Shown one piece after another: positions 19,784 to 21,418 of a stretch of DNA of 21,418 nt. Source of the stretch: a virus; the IMG/VR virus record IMGVR_UViG_3300030406_001549, positions 1 to 21,418 of that record. One strand, written 5' to 3'. Each line of letters begins with the position of its first letter. Positions within the stretch are counted from its first letter, which is position 1. A model generated the notes under the pieces. It did no database searches and was not told the DNA's origin. It saw only the letters and a list, made by a program, of their open reading frames with translations. Both the position numbers and the translations under genes were made by a program.

Positions 19784-19903
19784 TTATGTTATTTTTTTAG
19801 ACCACTTTTCACTTTTCTTTATGATCTTCACTGCTTTCTCCCTAGATACACATTCTTGTGCTTTAGTTTGCAGTTTAATTAGTTTTTGTTCCGGTTTATT
19901 CAA
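19784..19903 (-). CDS. Possible 39-residue basic protein downstream of terminase
   Basis: Open frame from a TTG at 19903 to a TAA at 19784; no ATG is available. The TTG overlaps the stop of the upstream membrane protein (TTGA), which suggests coupled translation. The product is a lysine-rich amphipathic helix (KPEQKLIKLQTKAQ, then SREKAVKIIKKSEKWSKK). The regular helix and basic character do not look like random sequence, and similar short proteins occur in cyanophages as far as I recall. The function is unknown. Confidence 0.5.
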   Translation of the reverse strand: MNKPEQKLIKLQTKAQECVSREKAVKIIKKSEKWSKKIT

Positions 19904-20040
19904 AGTAATGTTAATCTCAAAGCATCTGCTAACGATTTATAGGAGGATGCTACATATATCTGTCCACACACAACCGCTAAGGTTGCGATACTCCAGAATA
20001 TATAATAATAACGTTGTTTATGTTGCGGTGGTGCAGTCAT
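19900..20040 (-). CDS. 46-residue single-pass membrane protein downstream of terminase
   Basis: Open frame from an ATG at 20040 to a TGA at 19900. A polar N-terminus (MTAPPQHKQRYYY) precedes one hydrophobic helix (IFWSIATLAVVCGQIYVA) and a short amphipathic tail (SSYKSLADALRLTLL). Size, single membrane helix and position right after the large terminase match T7 gp19.5 (49 residues), though sequence similarity is not claimed. A role in lysis or membrane effects is plausible only by that analogy. Confidence 0.7.
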   Translation of the reverse strand: MTAPPQHKQRYYYIFWSIATLAVVCGQIYVASSYKSLADALRLTLL

Positions 20041-20122
20041 GGATGGTTTATTACTGTTAGAGTAGGTGTATGAGGTATATTAGTATGTTCTTTAATAGAA
20101 AATAAGTAATATAAGTATTAAG
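20041..20122. other. AT-rich gap before the 46-residue gene
   Basis: Apart from the hairpin block, this stretch is AT-rich with no open frame of note. It contains the minus-strand sequence TTAATACTTATATTACTTAT, vaguely like a T7-class promoter core start, but not repeated elsewhere in the window. Confidence 0.4.
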
Positions 20123-20183
20123 AAGGGGAAATTGATGTCTGAAAGACAGCGGATTTCCCCTTGAGGGGTCGAGTCCACCCTTC
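20123..20183 (-). terminator. Two adjacent hairpins after terL, possible terminator or processing site
   Basis: Read on the minus strand, 20162-20123 forms a 10-bp stem (AAGGGGAAAT with ATTTCCCCTT), a small internal loop and a 5-bp upper stem (TGTCT with AGACA, loop TTC). Next to it, 20183-20163 forms GAAGGGT with ACCCCTC (one G-U pair) around a 7-nt loop. They begin 28 bases after the terL stop. No run of U follows, so this is not a standard intrinsic terminator; RNA end protection or a packaging-related structure are alternatives. Confidence 0.6.
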
Positions 20184-20210
20184 TCTTCCCCTGTATAGGT
20201 GTGTTATGTC

Positions 20211-21418
20211 TCAGATCCAAGTAGGGACGGTCTTTTTACCTACCTTACCTCTAGCTTCTCTACGTTGCTTAAGATCCATACCTAAGACCATATGATTAGC
20301 TGCGGATTGAGGATCATCTATCCATGTGTCTAATATGTCTTGCCAGTCTTCTTGTTTACGAGCTTTAACGGTTTCATAGGCGGAGATACCCATTGCATCT
20401 GTGAAATACTTAACGCCTTGGGCCAAACAGTCCAATCTATCATCGTGTTTAACAGCTCCTTTTTCTCTACACATCCTAGACATCTGATAGAACAGCATAT
20501 AGAGAAGACGCTCTTCTGGAGCTGCATTCTTATTAGAGTTATAATCCCAATCAATAACCGACCTATTACATATAAGGCGATGCTGATTAAGAACCGGCTC
20601 CATCGAATCAATGATTCTATCTTCTTTTCTGACATTAGCTCTAACTTCTTCTACATCTATAGCTTGTTTGGTCTGCTGTAAGTGCTTTCTAAAGAGCTCT
20701 GAGACGATTCCATCACCAAAGTTAGTCTCAATAACCAATTTAGTAACATTGTACTTCTTACAGCCTCTGAGGATGTCTAGGAGAGTGTTGTCGGAATATC
20801 CATCTCTATAAGCTCGCATTTCATGGAGATATAGGAACCCATTCTTTTGGGATAAGTACGCGGCAGCTGTTTCATCTGTTCCTCGGCCAGAGGGATCCAC
20901 GCTACAAATTGTTTCGGAGTAAGGGGTCCACTCTCCTTGTAACTGCATCGGAGAGTAAAAGTAGTCTCCAGGGAGTCCAACTGTCGGGAGTTCTTTGATG
21001 ACGTTTGACGGGTCTGAGCACCATACGCAAGCGTCGGGAGCCAGGCTAGGGTTGACGCTAGTGACAACCAAATCAGACATCTTAAGAGGAAATTTCTCTG
21101 CATCGCTCAAGCTGGTATCCAGCTGAAATTGAAGCATGTAGTTAGAACGACCCATGGATGCTTCACGTTCCAATAGGTCGTCATTATCAAATCTATCTGG
21201 GTCTGTTACACCCCACTCTTCTGCACCAGAATCGAGGTCTTCCTGGATCTGTGGTGCTAAGAGTCCTTCGTACTGACTAAGCTTGTTTTTTCTTGGGTAT
21301 CTGGCTGGCCAAACAAAGGGACGATACGAACGCTCTGCCAACTTACGATAAACAGTAAAAGTAGTCTGAGGAGTCCCGAGATACATAATACGGCTATCGC
21401 TTTTTGGCGTAAGGATGG
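20211..21418 (-). CDS. Terminase large subunit, C-terminal part (runs off the right edge)
   Basis: The DNA-packaging motor ATPase-nuclease of T7 gp19 type. About 401 codons are visible; the frame stays open to the edge, reading ILTPKSDSRIMYLGTPQT, the typical end of the ATPase domain. The C-terminal RNase H-like nuclease has its acidic residues in SVDPSGRGTDETAAAYL, VIETNFGDG and KHDDRLDCLAQGV. The chain ends KVGKKTVPTWI. Head-completion cleavage by this enzyme creates the genome ends. It is the last gene of a T7-type map, so its position next to the early region marks a circular map or a junction. Confidence 0.95.
   Translation of the reverse strand, partial: ILTPKSDSRIMYLGTPQTTFTVYRKLAERSYRPFVWPARYPRKNKLSQYEGLLAPQIQEDLDSGAEEWGVTDPDRFDNDDLLEREASMGRSNYMLQFQLDTSLSDAEKFPLKMSDLVVTSVNPSLAPDACVWCSDPSNVIKELPTVGLPGDYFYSPMQLQGEWTPYSETICSVDPSGRGTDETAAAYLSQKNGFLYLHEMRAYRDGYSDNTLLDILRGCKKYNVTKLVIETNFGDGIVSELFRKHLQQTKQAIDVEEVRANVRKEDRIIDSMEPVLNQHRLICNRSVIDWDYNSNKNAAPEERLLYMLFYQMSRMCREKGAVKHDDRLDCLAQGVKYFTDAMGISAYETVKARKQEDWQDILDTWIDDPQSAANHMVLGMDLKQRREARGKVGKKTVPTWI

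Noticed and set aside
19821-20060. Plus-strand 79-codon frame
   Set aside because: It lies opposite two better minus-strand small genes, has no ribosome site, and every other gene is on the minus strand.
20096-20122. T7-class phage promoter (TTAATACTTATATTACTTAT on the minus strand)
   Set aside because: Only the first six bases resemble the T7 core and I find no second copy upstream of middle or late genes.
20121-20184. A possible plus-strand tRNA: 7-bp AGAAGGG/CCCTTCT and a GGGTCGAGTCC stretch
   Set aside because: The putative T-arm does not pair in register with that acceptor stem and the anticodon arm has only a 3-nt loop; the minus-strand double hairpin explains the symmetry better.
1-21418. 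CRISPR arrays, insertion sequences, integrase or attachment site
   Set aside because: No regularly spaced direct repeats, transposase or integrase motifs were seen on either strand.

Overview
The window is a piece of a T7-like (autographivirus-type) podovirus genome that infects a marine cyanobacterium. Every gene I can support lies on the minus strand, so the window is the reverse of the usual T7 map and transcription runs from high to low coordinates. Two features point to a cyanophage: a photosystem II D1 gene (psbA) at the left edge, and a single-subunit T7-type RNA polymerase followed by the T7 order of replication genes. A small NblA-like protein may hint at a phycobilisome-bearing host such as Synechococcus, but the sequence cannot name the host.

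In transcription order: (1) 21418-20211 holds the C-terminal part of the large terminase, which is the last gene of a T7-type map. It is followed by hairpins and two tiny genes (a 46-residue membrane protein and a 39-residue basic protein) that a simple ORF list misses. (2) 19783-19442 has no convincing gene. It holds GC-rich hairpins, a 30-bp-period repeat, a Fur-box-like palindrome and the first strong sigma-70-type promoter. Because the end of the late region is joined here to the start of the early region, the contig is circular or crosses a concatemer junction, and the physical genome ends probably lie near here. (3) 19441-14917 is the early region: many small genes of unknown function, a DUF7222-like and a KTSC-like protein, two tandem 2-oxoglutarate/Fe(II) oxygenase-like proteins, and the gaps between them packed with RNA structure. 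(4) 14939-6489 is transcription and replication: RNA polymerase, single-strand binding protein, endonuclease I, primase-helicase, a DNA polymerase split into exonuclease and polymerase genes, 5'-3' exonuclease, NblA-like, DUF3310 and MazG-like proteins. (5) 6487-4386 is a class I-type ribonucleotide reductase (alpha and a short beta). (6) 4416-500 is the start of the morphogenesis region: small proteins, a gp7.3-like protein, portal, scaffold, a 92-residue protein, then (7) psbA running off the left edge.

The genes form a coherent lytic programme. Host RNA polymerase would read the early region from two similar promoters, and the phage polymerase would then drive the rest. Endonuclease I, exonuclease, ribonucleotide reductase and MazG would recycle or adjust host nucleotides for phage DNA synthesis. 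D1, and perhaps NblA, would act on the host photosynthetic apparatus during infection. No integrase is visible in the window.

The most unusual part is the early intergenic space. Four gaps carry a compact tRNA-like minihelix (acceptor-like stem plus a 7-nt T-arm-like loop) followed by a second hairpin. Two other gaps carry a conserved cUUCGg stem-loop whose 3' arm can alternatively pair with a downstream copy of its 5' arm. Several more hairpins sit on or next to stop codons. Stem sequences differ between copies while pairing is kept, which argues for selected RNA structure. All structures were worked out by eye, without folding software or database searches.
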